A DNA stretch of 64,000 bases from Streptomyces zhihengii (GCF_016919245.1 NZ_JAFEJA010000001.1:2232001-2296000); one strand, 5' to 3'. Counted from the stretch's first letter, positions 36,640 to 46,169 are shown. Numbers and translations are program-made. The notes: generated from the letters alone by a model not told the origin.

Positions 36640-37677
36640 ATGCCCGAACTGCGTGTCGTGGCCGTCTCAAACGACGGCACACGACTGGTGCTCAAGGCTG
36701 CCGACAGCACGGAATACACACTTCCGATCGATGAGCGGCTGCGCGCCGCCGTGCGCAACGACCGGGCACGGCTGGGGCAGATCGAGATCGAGGTGGAGAG
36801 CCATCTCCGCCCCCGCGACATCCAGGCGCGCATACGGGCCGGTGCCTCGGCCGAGGAAGTGGCCCAGCTCGCCGGGATCCCGGTGGAACGGGTCCGCCGC
36901 TTCGAGGGCCCGGTGCTCGCCGAGCGCGCCTTCATGGCGGAGCGCGCCCGCAAGACACCGGTCCGCCGCCCCGGCGAGAACACCGGCCCCCAGCTCGGCG
37001 AGGCCGTGCAGGAGCGGCTGCTGCTCCGCGGTGCCGAGAAGGACACCGTCCAGTGGGACTCCTGGCGCCGCGACGACGGCACCTGGGAGGTGCTGCTGGT
37101 CTACCGGGTGGCGGGCGAGCCGCACTCGGCGAGCTGGACGTACGACCCGCCCCGGCGGCTCGTCCAGGCCGTCGACGACGAGGCCCGCGCGCTCATCGGC
37201 GAGACCGACGACACGATCGCCCAGGAGCCGAGCTTCCCGTTCGTCCCGCGCATCGCGCGGCTGCCCCGGGACCGGCCGCTGGACCGCGCCCTGGACCGCC
37301 AGATCGAGCGGCCGGCCCCGCCGGCCGACCCCGAGGACGGCGAACGCGACTCGCTGACCAGCCTCCTGGAGGCGGTCCCGAGTTTCCGTGGCGACATGGT
37401 GGTGCCGGAGCGCCCCGCTCCGGCCGAACCGGCCGCCATCGAACCGGTGCAGGAGCCGGAGGCCGAGGAGGAGCCGGTCGCGCCGGCCGCCTCGGCGGGC
37501 GCGGGCTCGGCCTACGCGGATGTGCTGATGCCGCGCTCGGTCGCCGGTCACCGCGACCGGCTGACCGGCACGACGGACCGCCAGGCCGAGGCGGACGGCG
37601 TCCGCCCGGGCCGCCGTGCCGCGGTCCCGAGCTGGGACGAGATCGTCTTCGGCACCCGCCGCAAGAAGCAGGACTGA
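36640..37677 (+). CDS. sepH: SepH, FtsZ-regulating cell-division protein (DUF3071)
   Basis: 345 residues. N-terminal DUF3071 domain (about 1-170) with a helix-turn-helix (IQARIRAGASAEEVAQLAG, then PVERVRRFEGPV), a disordered middle rich in Pro/Glu/Ala, and a short conserved C-terminal motif (AVPSWDEIVFGTRRKKQD). In Streptomyces venezuelae SepH binds FtsZ and stimulates its assembly at sporulation septa. ATG 36640 with GGGAGGTCCCC upstream. It is monocistronic, with its own strong terminator. Confidence 0.95.
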   Translation: MPELRVVAVSNDGTRLVLKAADSTEYTLPIDERLRAAVRNDRARLGQIEIEVESHLRPRDIQARIRAGASAEEVAQLAGIPVERVRRFEGPVLAERAFMAERARKTPVRRPGENTGPQLGEAVQERLLLRGAEKDTVQWDSWRRDDGTWEVLLVYRVAGEPHSASWTYDPPRRLVQAVDDEARALIGETDDTIAQEPSFPFVPRIARLPRDRPLDRALDRQIERPAPPADPEDGERDSLTSLLEAVPSFRGDMVVPERPAPAEPAAIEPVQEPEAEEEPVAPAASAGAGSAYADVLMPRSVAGHRDRLTGTTDRQAEADGVRPGRRAAVPSWDEIVFGTRRKKQD

Positions 37678-37692
37678 CCGCAGCGGACGGTA

Positions 37693-37729
37693 CCGGAGGG
37701 ACGGCGCGGCTCCCGCGCCGTCCCTCCGG
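37693..37729. terminator. Near-ideal 17-bp hairpin, bidirectional
   Basis: Arms 37693-37709 and 37713-37729 are perfectly complementary (17 bp) with a 3-nt loop. It lies between the convergent stops of sepH (37677) and the sulfurtransferase (37738). Confidence 0.9.
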
Positions 37730-37737
37730 CACGTGTG

Positions 37738-38568
37738 TCAGGACGGGTCGGGGCCCGTCGCCACCGGGCGGGCCGGGTCGCGGGACCACTCGGACCAGGA
37801 GCCCGCGTACAGGGCGGGCACGTATCCCGCCAGTTCCAGCGCCACGGCCTGCTGCGCCGCGGAGACACCCGATCCGCAGTAGACGCCCACCGTCCGGTCC
37901 TTTTCGCCGGCCCCCAGTGCCGCGAAGCGGGCGGCGAGGTCACCGGCCGCCAGGAAGCGGCCCGAGGCGTCCAGGTTGTCGCCGGTCGGGGCCGACACCG
38001 CGCCGGGGATGTGGCCCGCCACCCGGTCGATCGGCTCCGTCTCGCCGCGGTACCGCTCCCCCGCGCGGGCGTCCAGCAGCAGCCCGTCACGGGCGAGGGC
38101 CGCCGCCTCGTCCGCGTCCAGCAGCGGCAGCGCGCCGGGGCGGGGCGCGAAATCGCCCTCCGCCGGAGCCGGGACCTCGGTCTCCAGCGGCCCCTCCCAC
38201 GCGGCGAGCCCGCCGTCGAGCACGCGCACCTGCCCGTGACCGGCCCAGCGCAGCAGCCACCACAGGCGCGCCGCGCCCCAGCCCTTGTCGCCGTCGTACG
38301 CCACCACCGGCGTGCCCGCCGAGACACCGGCCCGGCGCATCACCGCGCCGAAGGCCTCCGGGTCCGGCAGCGGATGGCGGCCGCCGTCCCCGGGCGGCCC
38401 GGCCAGCTCCGCGTCGAGATCGACGAAGACGGCGCCGGGGAGGTGCCCGGCCTCGTAGTCGGGCCGGCCGTGCGGTCCGCCGAGCCGGTAGCGGACGTCG
38501 AGCAGCACCGGCGGAGTGGGGCCGGCGAGCTCGGTCGCGAGGTCGGCCGCGGAGATGATGGGTGTCAT
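37738..38568 (-). CDS. Sulfurtransferase with two rhodanese domains
   Basis: 276 residues. The N-terminal inactive rhodanese domain (about 5-130) and C-terminal active domain (about 145-270) carry the catalytic C231 in VYCGSGVSA. It transfers sulfane sulfur, either as thiosulfate (CGSGV type loop) or 3-mercaptopyruvate sulfurtransferase. ATG 38568. No neighbouring sulfur genes, so the physiological donor is unknown. Confidence 0.9.
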   Translation of the reverse strand: MTPIISAADLATELAGPTPPVLLDVRYRLGGPHGRPDYEAGHLPGAVFVDLDAELAGPPGDGGRHPLPDPEAFGAVMRRAGVSAGTPVVAYDGDKGWGAARLWWLLRWAGHGQVRVLDGGLAAWEGPLETEVPAPAEGDFAPRPGALPLLDADEAAALARDGLLLDARAGERYRGETEPIDRVAGHIPGAVSAPTGDNLDASGRFLAAGDLAARFAALGAGEKDRTVGVYCGSGVSAAQQAVALELAGYVPALYAGSWSEWSRDPARPVATGPDPS

Positions 38569-38832
38569 ACGGCCATCCTCGCGCACCCGCCCGCCGGGCC
38601 GTCGTCGCCGAAGCGGATGAGACGTGCCAAAGCGGGCATCCTCCGGCGGGAACCCGCCATATGCGGCGCGGCCCGGGCGCAACGGACGCCAGGTGGTGAA
38701 AACATCGGCCAGGATCCCTCCCCGCGCAGTACGACTTCCGCCCGGGAGGGCCCCTGGGCGCAGATCGGCCCGCACGACGGCGCGCCCGTCCCCCTTGCAC
38801 GGCCACCACGATGGTCCGAGGAGAGAGTGACG

Positions 38833-39612
38833 ATGACCGAGGCGACTCGGCACGAGCCCGGCGCACCCTGCTGGGTCAGCCTGATGGTGCACAGCCTTGA
38901 CACGATCAAGGAGTTCTACGCGGACCTGTTCGGATGGGAGTACGAGCCCGGCCCCCAGCACCTGGGGCCGTACGTCCGCGCGCTGCTCGACGGCAGGGAG
39001 GTGGCGGGCCTCGGCCGGCTGCCCGCCGACCGTCATCTGCCGGTCGCCTGGACGCCGTACCTGGCCACCGAGGACGCCGACGCGACCGCCGAGTCGATCA
39101 GGAGCTGCGGCGGCACGATCGGCGTCGGGCCGCTGGACGCGGGTGAGGCGGGCCGGCTGGTGATCGGCTCCGATCCCGGCGGCGCGGTCTTCGGCGCCTG
39201 GCAGGCGCGGGCGCACGCCGGCACCGCGCTCCGGGGCACGCCCGGCACGCCCGTCTGGCACGAGCTGATCACCCGGGAGACGGCGTCGGTCGGCAAGTTC
39301 TACCAGGTGGTGTTCGGGCACGAGGCCCGTCCCTGCGACCCGGACGACGACGGGGATCGGCTGACGCTCTCCGTGGCCGGCCGGCCGGTGGCCTCGGTGC
39401 ACGGCCTCGGCTCCGCGCTGCCGCGGCCCCGCGGCCCGCACTGGATGACGTACTTCGAGGTCGCGGACGTGGATGCGGCGGCGGGCCTGGTGGCCGGGCT
39501 GGGCGGCGAGGTGCTCCGGCCGCCGGGGCCGGGCGCCGCGGGCCCGGAGGCGACGGTAGCCGACCCGGAGGGCGCGGTGTTCACCCTGGTGACGACGGCC
39601 CCGGCGGGTTGA
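38833..39612 (+). CDS. VOC-superfamily protein, two glyoxalase-like domains
   Basis: 259 residues: two tandem VOC domains (about 10-122 and 132-255), each starting with a metal- or ligand-strand motif (PCWVSLMVHSLDTIKEFYAD; PVWHELITRETASVGKFYQV) and ending with DPEGAVF-type strands. This arrangement is common in small Streptomyces proteins thought to bind or detoxify small molecules. ATG 38833 with GAGGAGAGAG upstream. It is divergent from the sulfurtransferase and convergent with thymidine kinase. Confidence 0.85.
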   Translation: MTEATRHEPGAPCWVSLMVHSLDTIKEFYADLFGWEYEPGPQHLGPYVRALLDGREVAGLGRLPADRHLPVAWTPYLATEDADATAESIRSCGGTIGVGPLDAGEAGRLVIGSDPGGAVFGAWQARAHAGTALRGTPGTPVWHELITRETASVGKFYQVVFGHEARPCDPDDDGDRLTLSVAGRPVASVHGLGSALPRPRGPHWMTYFEVADVDAAAGLVAGLGGEVLRPPGPGAAGPEATVADPEGAVFTLVTTAPAG

Positions 39613-39760
39613 CCGGGCGGCCCGGGCGGACGACGGGGAGGCCCGGGAGCCCGCCGTTCGGACGACGGTGCAGCGCGGAGCCAGGCCGCTGGGACGACCC
39701 GGAGCCCGGCCGAGGGGCGGCCGGCGTCCCGGGCCGGGCCGGAGGACCCGGCCGCCGCCT

Positions 39761-40447
39761 TCAGGTCCTGGTCGGGGCGGCCGTGCCGCGTGCGGCGTCC
39801 TCGTGCTCCACGGGGAGCACGTCGGGCGACAGGGCGGCCGCCCGGGCGCTGGCGGCCGTCATCCGGCGGCGGTGGTGGCGGCGGCACAGGACTTCGTAAC
39901 CGACCTCGCCGGCCGCCTGGTTGACGTCGCCGACGACGACCTGCGCCCCCTCGACGACCATCACACCGCCCACCGTGCGCGCGTTGTGCGTGGCGCGCGC
40001 GCCGCACCAGCACAGCGCCTCGACCTGGAGCACCTCCACCCGGTCGGCCAGTTCGACGAGCCGCTGCGAGCCGGGGAACAGCTTCGAGCGGAAGTCGGTG
40101 GTGATGCCGAAGGCGAACACGTCGAGGTCGAGGTCGTCGACGACCCGGGCGAGCTGGTCGATCTGCTCCGGCGCGAGGAACTGCGCCTCGTCCGCGATCA
40201 CGTAGTCGCAGCGGCCGCCCTTGGACAGATGGGCCACCAGGTAGGCGTAGAAGTCGAAGCCCTCCGCCGCCTCGACGGCGTCCGTCACCAGCCCGAGCCG
40301 CGAGGACAGCTTGCCCTCGCCGGCCCGGTCGTCGCGGGTGAAGATCATGCCCTGGAGCCCGCGGGTGGACCGGTTGTGCTCGATCTGAAGCGCGAGAGTC
40401 GACTTCCCACAATCCATCGTTCCGGAGAAGAACACCAGCTCGGGCAT
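39761..40447 (-). CDS. tdk: Thymidine kinase (type II)
   Basis: 228 residues. Phosphorylates thymidine to dTMP in salvage. Walker A SGTMDCGKST (8-17), catalytic Glu87 in ADEAQF, and zinc-binding residues C146, C148, C188 and H191 in the lasso domain. The C-terminal 25 residues are Ala/Arg-rich and variable. ATG 40447. It is probably cotranscribed with the upstream phosphatase and DUF5998 genes (61-bp gap). Confidence 0.92.
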   Translation of the reverse strand: MPELVFFSGTMDCGKSTLALQIEHNRSTRGLQGMIFTRDDRAGEGKLSSRLGLVTDAVEAAEGFDFYAYLVAHLSKGGRCDYVIADEAQFLAPEQIDQLARVVDDLDLDVFAFGITTDFRSKLFPGSQRLVELADRVEVLQVEALCWCGARATHNARTVGGVMVVEGAQVVVGDVNQAAGEVGYEVLCRRHHRRRMTAASARAAALSPDVLPVEHEDAARGTAAPTRT

Positions 40448-40508
40448 GGGTAGTCGATGACCTTTCGGGTCTGTGGGGGGCGTCTGCGGGGTCGGGGCGC
40501 GGGGCGGG

Positions 40509-41741
40509 TCAGGAGCGTACTTCGAGGAGCGGGACGAGCTGCTCGACCGGGGTCATGGAGCCGTGCATGCCGACCATGGCGGACTCGTGCGGCTCGTTGA
40601 CGGAGGCGGTGATCACCACGTCGTCGCAGGCCGCGGCCACCACGTCGCCGATGCGTCCGTACACCCGGTCGTCCACCCGCTCGCCGAACCAGCCGGCCGC
40701 CACGGCCTCGTCACGGCCCGCGATCCAGAACCGGTCCCCCAGCACCTCGCGCCAGACCGCGAGCACATCGCGCTCGGCACCCGGCACGGCGTAGACGTGC
40801 CGCGCCCGGCCCTCGCCGCCGAGCAGGGCCACTCCCGCGCTCAGCTCCCAGTCCTCGTCGAAGTCGATCCGCGACTCCTCGTCGAAGGGGATGTCGATCA
40901 TGCCGTGGTCCGCGGTGACGTACAGGGCGGCACGGGGCGGGAGCTGTTCGGCGAGGCGCTGCACCAGCCGGTCCACGTACATGAGCTGGCCGCGCCAGGC
41001 GTCGGAGTCCACGCCGAAGCGGTGCCCCTTGCCGTCGACCTCGCTGTAGTACGTGTAGACCAGCGAGCGGTCCCCGGCGGCCAGTTGCGATGCCGCGAGG
41101 TCCATCCGCTCCTCGCCGGAGAGGCGGCCGTGGAAGGTGCCGCCGCTGAGGGCGACCTTGGTCAGCGGCGTCTGCGCGAAGGTCGGCGAGGACACCTGCG
41201 CCGTGTGCACGCCGGCCTCGTCGGCGAGCCGGAAGACCGTCGGATAGGGCTGCCAGACCTGCGGCGGGGTCCAGGGCTTCCAGCGGAGCTGGTTCATCAG
41301 CTCGCCGGTCTCCGGGTTGCGCGCGGTGTAGCCGGGCAGCCCGTGGGACCCCGGGGCCAGGCCGGTGCCCACGGACGCCAGCGAGGTGGCCGTGGTCGCG
41401 GGGAACCCGGCGGTGATGGGGCGGCCGGTGCCGCCGCGGGAGGTGACGAGCAGCGAGTTCAGATAGGGGGCCTCGTCCGGGTGCGTCCGGATCTGCTCCC
41501 AGCCCAGCCCGTCGATCAGGAAGACGCAGTTGCGGTCGGCCGGGGTGAGCTCGGGGATACGCGCCTCGAACCCGGGCACGCCCTGGCCCGCGGCGAGCGT
41601 CGGCAGCAGATCGGCGAGGGATCCGCGGCCGTACTCGGGCACGGGCGCGGACTCCGGCGCGAGGGGTGCGGGATGACCGTTTCCCCAGGCGGACGCCGGG
41701 GCGTCGTCGGGCCAGAAATCGCTGTGCGTGCTCTGCACCAT
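40509..41741 (-). CDS. Alkaline-phosphatase-superfamily hydrolase (nucleotide pyrophosphatase/phosphodiesterase type)
   Basis: 410 residues. NPP-type fold: metal-binding Asp in FLIDGLG (about 74-80), nucleophile Thr in GFPATTATSLASVGTG, and later metal residues in SEVDGKGHRFG, YVTADHGMIDIP and GMHGS. It hydrolyses phosphodiester or pyrophosphate bonds; natural substrate unknown. The ATG at 41741 shares a base with the stop of the DUF5998 gene (TGATG), indicating translational coupling. Confidence 0.88.
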   Translation of the reverse strand: MVQSTHSDFWPDDAPASAWGNGHPAPLAPESAPVPEYGRGSLADLLPTLAAGQGVPGFEARIPELTPADRNCVFLIDGLGWEQIRTHPDEAPYLNSLLVTSRGGTGRPITAGFPATTATSLASVGTGLAPGSHGLPGYTARNPETGELMNQLRWKPWTPPQVWQPYPTVFRLADEAGVHTAQVSSPTFAQTPLTKVALSGGTFHGRLSGEERMDLAASQLAAGDRSLVYTYYSEVDGKGHRFGVDSDAWRGQLMYVDRLVQRLAEQLPPRAALYVTADHGMIDIPFDEESRIDFDEDWELSAGVALLGGEGRARHVYAVPGAERDVLAVWREVLGDRFWIAGRDEAVAAGWFGERVDDRVYGRIGDVVAAACDDVVITASVNEPHESAMVGMHGSMTPVEQLVPLLEVRS

Positions 41742-42325
41742 CAGCGGGTGGCGGCCGTGGCTTCGGAGAGCGCCTGCGCGAAGGCGAGCGTCTGGCGCAC
41801 GGTGTCGGGGCCGTCGCCCGCCTCGCTGACCCGCAGGCTGAGGTCGTCGGCCGTGGAGTTGCCGGTGTAGCCGTGGTCGGCGTCGCAGTTCGGGTCGCCG
41901 CAGGCGGCGGGCTCCAGGTCGAGCCGGGAGACCGCGCCCCAGCCGATGGTCAGGACGACCTCGCGGGGCAGGGTGCCCGGGGTGTACGACTCCGGGTTGG
42001 CGACGACGCGGCTGACGACGACGGACGAGATCCGGCCGAGCTTGACCGACTCGGTCGAGGTGGTGGCGTACGGCGTCGGCGAGCTGGAGTCGGCGGCCTG
42101 CTCGTCGGTGTGGCTGACGATGAAGCGGTTCGCCGTCAGGACGAGGACCGTGACATGGCGGCGGACCTCGTTGGCGTCGAAGGTCGTCTCCTGGTGCACG
42201 AGGTACGAGGAGATGGCCTCGCCACCGACAGCGGCCTCCACCGCCTCGGCCACGAGGGCCGGGTAGTAGCCGCTGCGCTCGATCGCCGCGCGCAGCCCCT
42301 GGGTCGTCGTGCCGGTCTTCGCCAT
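41741..42325 (-). CDS. DUF5998 protein
   Basis: 194 residues, soluble. Conserved actinobacterial family of unknown function. A Cys pair in ACGDPNCDADHGY (about 146-158) might bind a metal. It starts at ATG 42325 and overlaps the phosphatase gene by one base; the two are conserved together. A second ATG 9 bp upstream is possible. Confidence 0.85.
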   Translation of the reverse strand: MAKTGTTTQGLRAAIERSGYYPALVAEAVEAAVGGEAISSYLVHQETTFDANEVRRHVTVLVLTANRFIVSHTDEQAADSSSPTPYATTSTESVKLGRISSVVVSRVVANPESYTPGTLPREVVLTIGWGAVSRLDLEPAACGDPNCDADHGYTGNSTADDLSLRVSEAGDGPDTVRQTLAFAQALSEATAATR

Positions 42326-42370
42326 GCCGTCCATCCTAAAGGGCCGTGGGGGTCCGAATCGCTCACAGGC

Positions 42371-45300
42371 TCAGTAGCTCGGCAGCCGCCGGGGGCCGAG
42401 GTCGGTACGGGTGGGAGGAGGGGCGAGCCGCACGGAGGCGTCCAGCACCGACAGGCCGTGCGGGGCGACGACGACCGGCTCCAGTCCGATCGACACCACC
42501 TCGGGGTGGTCGTCGACGAGCCGGGAGACCCGCAAGAGCAGTTCTTCGAGCGCCGCCGTGTCGACGGGGGCGGATCCCCGCCACCCGAAGAGCATCGGCG
42601 CCGTGCGGATGCTGCGGATCAGCTCCGCCGCGTCCCGGTCGGTGGCGGGGACGAGGCGGTGCGCGGTGTCGCCGAGCAGTTCGGAGGGGGCGCCGGCGAG
42701 GCCGAAGGAGAGCACGGACCCGGCCGCCGGGTCGATGGACGCCCGCACGACGGTGTCCACCCCGCGCGGGACCATCGCCTGCACGACCGGCTGCAGCTCC
42801 GCCGCCTTGCCCAGCGTCTCGGTCAGCTCGTGGTACGCCTGGCGCAGTTGGTGCTCGTCGGCGAGGTCGAGGCGCACCCCGCCGAGGTCGGCACGGTGCC
42901 GCAGATGGGGGGCGGTGGTCTTCAGGGCGACGGGGTAGCCCAGCCGGGCGGCCGCGTCGGCGGCGGAGTCCGGGTCGGACGCGGGCAGCGCGGCGCGCAC
43001 CGTGATGCCGTAGCGGGCGAGCAGCTCGTGGGCGTCGGGGGTGCTGAGGGTGAAGCCGCGGGTGTCCGCCTCCTGGCCGAGCAGTCGCTCGATCTGGGCG
43101 GCGGCACCGGACTCGTCGATGTCGTCGTACTCGGGCACCTTGCCGGGCTCGGCGGCCTGGCGCCGCCACTGCGCGTACCTGACCGCCTCGGCCAGCGCGC
43201 GCACGGCCCGCTCCGCCGCCGGATACGCCGGAATCCGCCGCGCCTCCCCGACCGGCCCGTCCGCGCCCTGCGCCTCACCGGCGGGCAGCGCCGTCACGGG
43301 GGCGGGCGCGGACACGGGAGCGGGGGACGTCGGGGGTGTGGGGGTGGCGGTGGTGGCCGCGGCGGGGACGGGGGCGGTCGGCCCGGGTCCGCCGGCGGAC
43401 CGCCCGCGCAGCCCGAACCAGCTCCGGCCCCGCCCGGCCGTGGACCGCGGGGTGCCGTGCGGTGACCCGGGCTCGGAGCGGGGGGCGCCGGAGGCGTCGG
43501 GGGCGTCGGTAGCGGGGGGCTCCGGGGCCGGGTCGGGGGTGGGGGCCGGGTCGGGGGTGGCCGGGTCGGCGGCGGTCGCCGGCGCGGCAGCCGCGCGGCT
43601 GGACGGACCTGAGTCGGCGGCCGGGCCCGCGTCGGAAGCGGCCGGGGCAGAGGCGGTGCCCGTCCTGGACGCGGCCGTGCCGGAGGTGGTGCCCGTGCCG
43701 GAGGCGGCCGGGTCGGCCCCCGCGTCGGGGGTCGGGCCCGGGACCGCTGTCGAGGGTCGCGCGGGCGGCTCGGCGCCCGTGGGGCCGGCGGCGCGGAGGG
43801 GGGAGGCCGGGCGGGTGCTGGTGGCCGCCGCCAGGGCGTCCGCCAGCGCGCCCATCTCGACATGGACCACCGCCACCGGCTTCGCCGGACTCGCCGCGGC
43901 CGCGTCCGTCAGCGCCGCCGCGAGGCTCTCCCCGTCACCGGCCTCGGTGACGCCGTCCTCCCCCACCCACGGGATCGCCGTCACGATCACCGCGTCGCAG
44001 CGGTCGTCGCCGAGCGCACCGGCCAGCGCCGCCCGGAAGTCGGCGGGCGTCGCGCCCGTGGTCAGGTCGAGCGGGGGCAGCGGGCGCAGGCCCTCCGTGA
44101 GGCAGGCGTCGTAGGCGAGCAGACCGAGGGACTCGGAGTTGCCGAGGATCGCGACCCGGGGCCCGGCGGGCAGCGGCTGGCCCGCGAGCATCAGCCCCGC
44201 GTCGACCAGTTCGGTCACCGTGTCGACACGGATCACGCCGGCCTGGCGCATCAGCGCCCCGACCGTCGCGTCCGGGATGCGGGTCACCGGCACCGCGTGC
44301 CCCGGGGGCGCGCTGCCGCTGTGCCGGGCGCCCTTGACGACGACCACGGGCTTGACCGCGGCCGTGCGGCGGGCGAGCCGGGTGAACTTGCGCGGGTTGC
44401 CGATGGACTCCAGGTACAGCAGGACGACGTCGGTGCCGGTGTCCTCGTACCAGTACTGGAGGAAGTCGTTGCCGGAGACGTCGGCCCGGTTCCCGGCGGA
44501 GATGAACGAGGAGAGCCCCGCGCCGCGCCGGTGCAGCCCCGCGAGCAGCGCGATGCCGATGGCGCCGGACTGGGTGAACAGCCCGATGCGGCCGGGGGCG
44601 GGCGACTCGGGGGCGAGCGAGGCGTTGAGCCGGACGGTGTCGGCGGTGTTGATGATCCCGAAGGCGTTCGGTCCGATGATCCGCATGCCGTACGAGCGCG
44701 CCTGGCGGACCAGTTCCCGCTGCCGCTCCCTGCCGCCCGAGCCCGTCTCCGCGTACCCGGCGCTCACCACGACCAGGCCGCGGGCGCCGTGCTCACCGCA
44801 GTCGGCGACCGCCTCGGGGACCCGGTCCGCCGGTACGGCGATCACGGCCAGGTCGACGGGCTCGCCGATCTCGCCGAGGGAGCGCACGGCCGGCACGCCG
44901 TCGACGGTGTCGAGCTCCTCGGGGAAGGCGCTGTTCACCGCGTGGACCCGGCCCGTGAATCCGGCCTGGAGGAGATTGCGCAGCGCGGTGCGCCCGACAC
45001 CACCGGGCCGTCGGCCGACCCCGACCACGGCGACGGAGCCGGGGGCGAGCAGCCGCTGCACGGACCGGGCCTCCGCGCGCTGTTCCCGGCCGCGCTGGAC
45101 GGCGAGGGACGCCTCGGTCGGCTCCAGTTCGAGGGTGAGGTGGACGGAGCCGTCCTCGAAGCTGCGCCGCTGGGTGTAGCCGCCGTCCCGGAACACCTTG
45201 ATCATCTTGTTGTTGGCCGGCAGCACCTCGGCCGCGAAGCGCCGGATGCCGCGCTCCCTGGCGACCGCCGCGATGTGCTCCAGCAGCGCGGAGGCCACGC

Positions 45301-45673
45301 CACGGCCCTGGTGGGCGTCCTGGACGAGGAAGGCGACCTCGGCTTCGTCGGCGGGCGGCCCGGCGGGGCGGCCCGTCGCGTCGATCCGGTCGTAGCGCAC
45401 GGTGGCGATGAACTCGTCGCCCGCGGTCATGGCGAGCCCGACGCGGTTCACGAAGTCGTGGTGGGTGAAGCGGTGCACGTCCTTGTCGGACAGACGGGGG
45501 TAGGGCGCGAAGAAGCGGTAGTACTTCGACTCGTCGGAGACCTGCTCGTAGAAGCTCACCAGGCGGTCGGCGTCCTCGGCGGTGATCGGCCTGATCCGGG
45601 CCGTGCCGCCGTCGCGCAGGACCACGTCGGCTTCCCAGTGATCGGGGTAGGCGTGCTCCGGCGGCGTCTGCAT
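42371..45673 (-). CDS. SlPatA-type protein acetyltransferase: N-terminal GNAT fused to ADP-forming acyl-CoA synthetase-like domains
   Basis: 1100 residues. GNAT domain at about 15-190 with acetyl-CoA motif QGRGVA (122-127). Then CoA-binding Rossmann domain (VAVVGVGRRPGGVGRTAL), ligase-like domains (about 210-600), a low-complexity Pro/Ala/Thr linker (about 614-807) and an ATP-grasp domain (about 850-1095). This order, with GNAT first, is that of S. lividans SlPatA, which acetylates and inactivates acetoacetyl-CoA synthetase. The usual SHTG phospho-histidine loop reads GHAV, so the synthetase part may be regulatory only. Start ATG 45673; divergent from ptsH. Confidence 0.9.
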   Translation of the reverse strand: MQTPPEHAYPDHWEADVVLRDGGTARIRPITAEDADRLVSFYEQVSDESKYYRFFAPYPRLSDKDVHRFTHHDFVNRVGLAMTAGDEFIATVRYDRIDATGRPAGPPADEAEVAFLVQDAHQGRGVASALLEHIAAVARERGIRRFAAEVLPANNKMIKVFRDGGYTQRRSFEDGSVHLTLELEPTEASLAVQRGREQRAEARSVQRLLAPGSVAVVGVGRRPGGVGRTALRNLLQAGFTGRVHAVNSAFPEELDTVDGVPAVRSLGEIGEPVDLAVIAVPADRVPEAVADCGEHGARGLVVVSAGYAETGSGGRERQRELVRQARSYGMRIIGPNAFGIINTADTVRLNASLAPESPAPGRIGLFTQSGAIGIALLAGLHRRGAGLSSFISAGNRADVSGNDFLQYWYEDTGTDVVLLYLESIGNPRKFTRLARRTAAVKPVVVVKGARHSGSAPPGHAVPVTRIPDATVGALMRQAGVIRVDTVTELVDAGLMLAGQPLPAGPRVAILGNSESLGLLAYDACLTEGLRPLPPLDLTTGATPADFRAALAGALGDDRCDAVIVTAIPWVGEDGVTEAGDGESLAAALTDAAAASPAKPVAVVHVEMGALADALAAATSTRPASPLRAAGPTGAEPPARPSTAVPGPTPDAGADPAASGTGTTSGTAASRTGTASAPAASDAGPAADSGPSSRAAAAPATAADPATPDPAPTPDPAPEPPATDAPDASGAPRSEPGSPHGTPRSTAGRGRSWFGLRGRSAGGPGPTAPVPAAATTATPTPPTSPAPVSAPAPVTALPAGEAQGADGPVGEARRIPAYPAAERAVRALAEAVRYAQWRRQAAEPGKVPEYDDIDESGAAAQIERLLGQEADTRGFTLSTPDAHELLARYGITVRAALPASDPDSAADAAARLGYPVALKTTAPHLRHRADLGGVRLDLADEHQLRQAYHELTETLGKAAELQPVVQAMVPRGVDTVVRASIDPAAGSVLSFGLAGAPSELLGDTAHRLVPATDRDAAELIRSIRTAPMLFGWRGSAPVDTAALEELLLRVSRLVDDHPEVVSIGLEPVVVAPHGLSVLDASVRLAPPPTRTDLGPRRLPSY

Positions 45674-45798
45674 GGGCCAAGCGTACGGCCGTGTCACCGG
45701 TCGCGTGGAGGGGTGTGGACAGGCACGCTGAGAGGGCCTCCGGGCCGGGCCGCCGGGCCTCGTTCCGTCGGCGGGAGCACGTCGCACCACATGAGAGA

Positions 45799-45814
45799 AT
45801 GGTCTAGACAACCC
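45799..45814 (+). promoter_or_regulatory. DasR-type operator (dre) upstream of ptsH
   Basis: AATGGTCTAGACAACC matches the DasR consensus core TGGTCTAGACCA at most positions and is palindromic around TCTAGA. It lies 24 bp before the ptsH start. DasR is the GlcNAc-responsive GntR repressor of the PTS in Streptomyces, and a dre site before ptsH is known in S. coelicolor. Confidence 0.85.
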
Positions 45815-45837
45815 GTTAAGACTTGAAGGGCAACACC

Positions 45838-46119
45838 ATGGCTGAGCGTCGCGTCAATGTCGGCTGGGCCGAGGGCCTTCACGCCCGCCCCGCGTCCATC
45901 TTCGTCCGTGCCGCCACGGCCTCCGGCGTCCCCGTGACGATCGCCAAGGCCGACGGCAACCCGGTCAACGCCGCGTCCATGCTGGCCGTGCTCGGCCTCG
46001 GCGCCCAGGGCGGCGAGGAGATCGTGCTGGCCTCCGACGCGGACAACGCCGATGCCGCGCTGGACCGCCTGGCCAAGCTGGTCGCCGAGGGCCTGGACGA
46101 GCTGCCCGAGACCGTCTGA
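45838..46119 (+). CDS. ptsH: HPr phosphocarrier protein of the PTS
   Basis: 93 residues. Phosphoryl carrier between enzyme I and sugar-specific EIIA, as in GlcNAc uptake. Active-site H15 in GLHARPAS. The region around S47 (NAASMLAV) corresponds to the regulatory serine of Firmicutes HPr. ATG 45838, preceded by GAAGGGC and the DasR operator, and followed by a T-rich terminator. Monocistronic. Confidence 0.95.
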   Translation: MAERRVNVGWAEGLHARPASIFVRAATASGVPVTIAKADGNPVNAASMLAVLGLGAQGGEEIVLASDADNADAALDRLAKLVAEGLDELPETV

Positions 46120-46169
46120 ACGGCGGCCGGGCCACGGGCCCCGCGGGTGCACCCCCGCACGCTTCGCGG

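Noticed and set aside
37735..39612. 625-residue ORF suggesting a large VOC fusion protein
   Set aside because: The first 366 residues are antisense to the rhodanese gene and its promoter; the VOC protein starts at 38833 with a good ribosome site.
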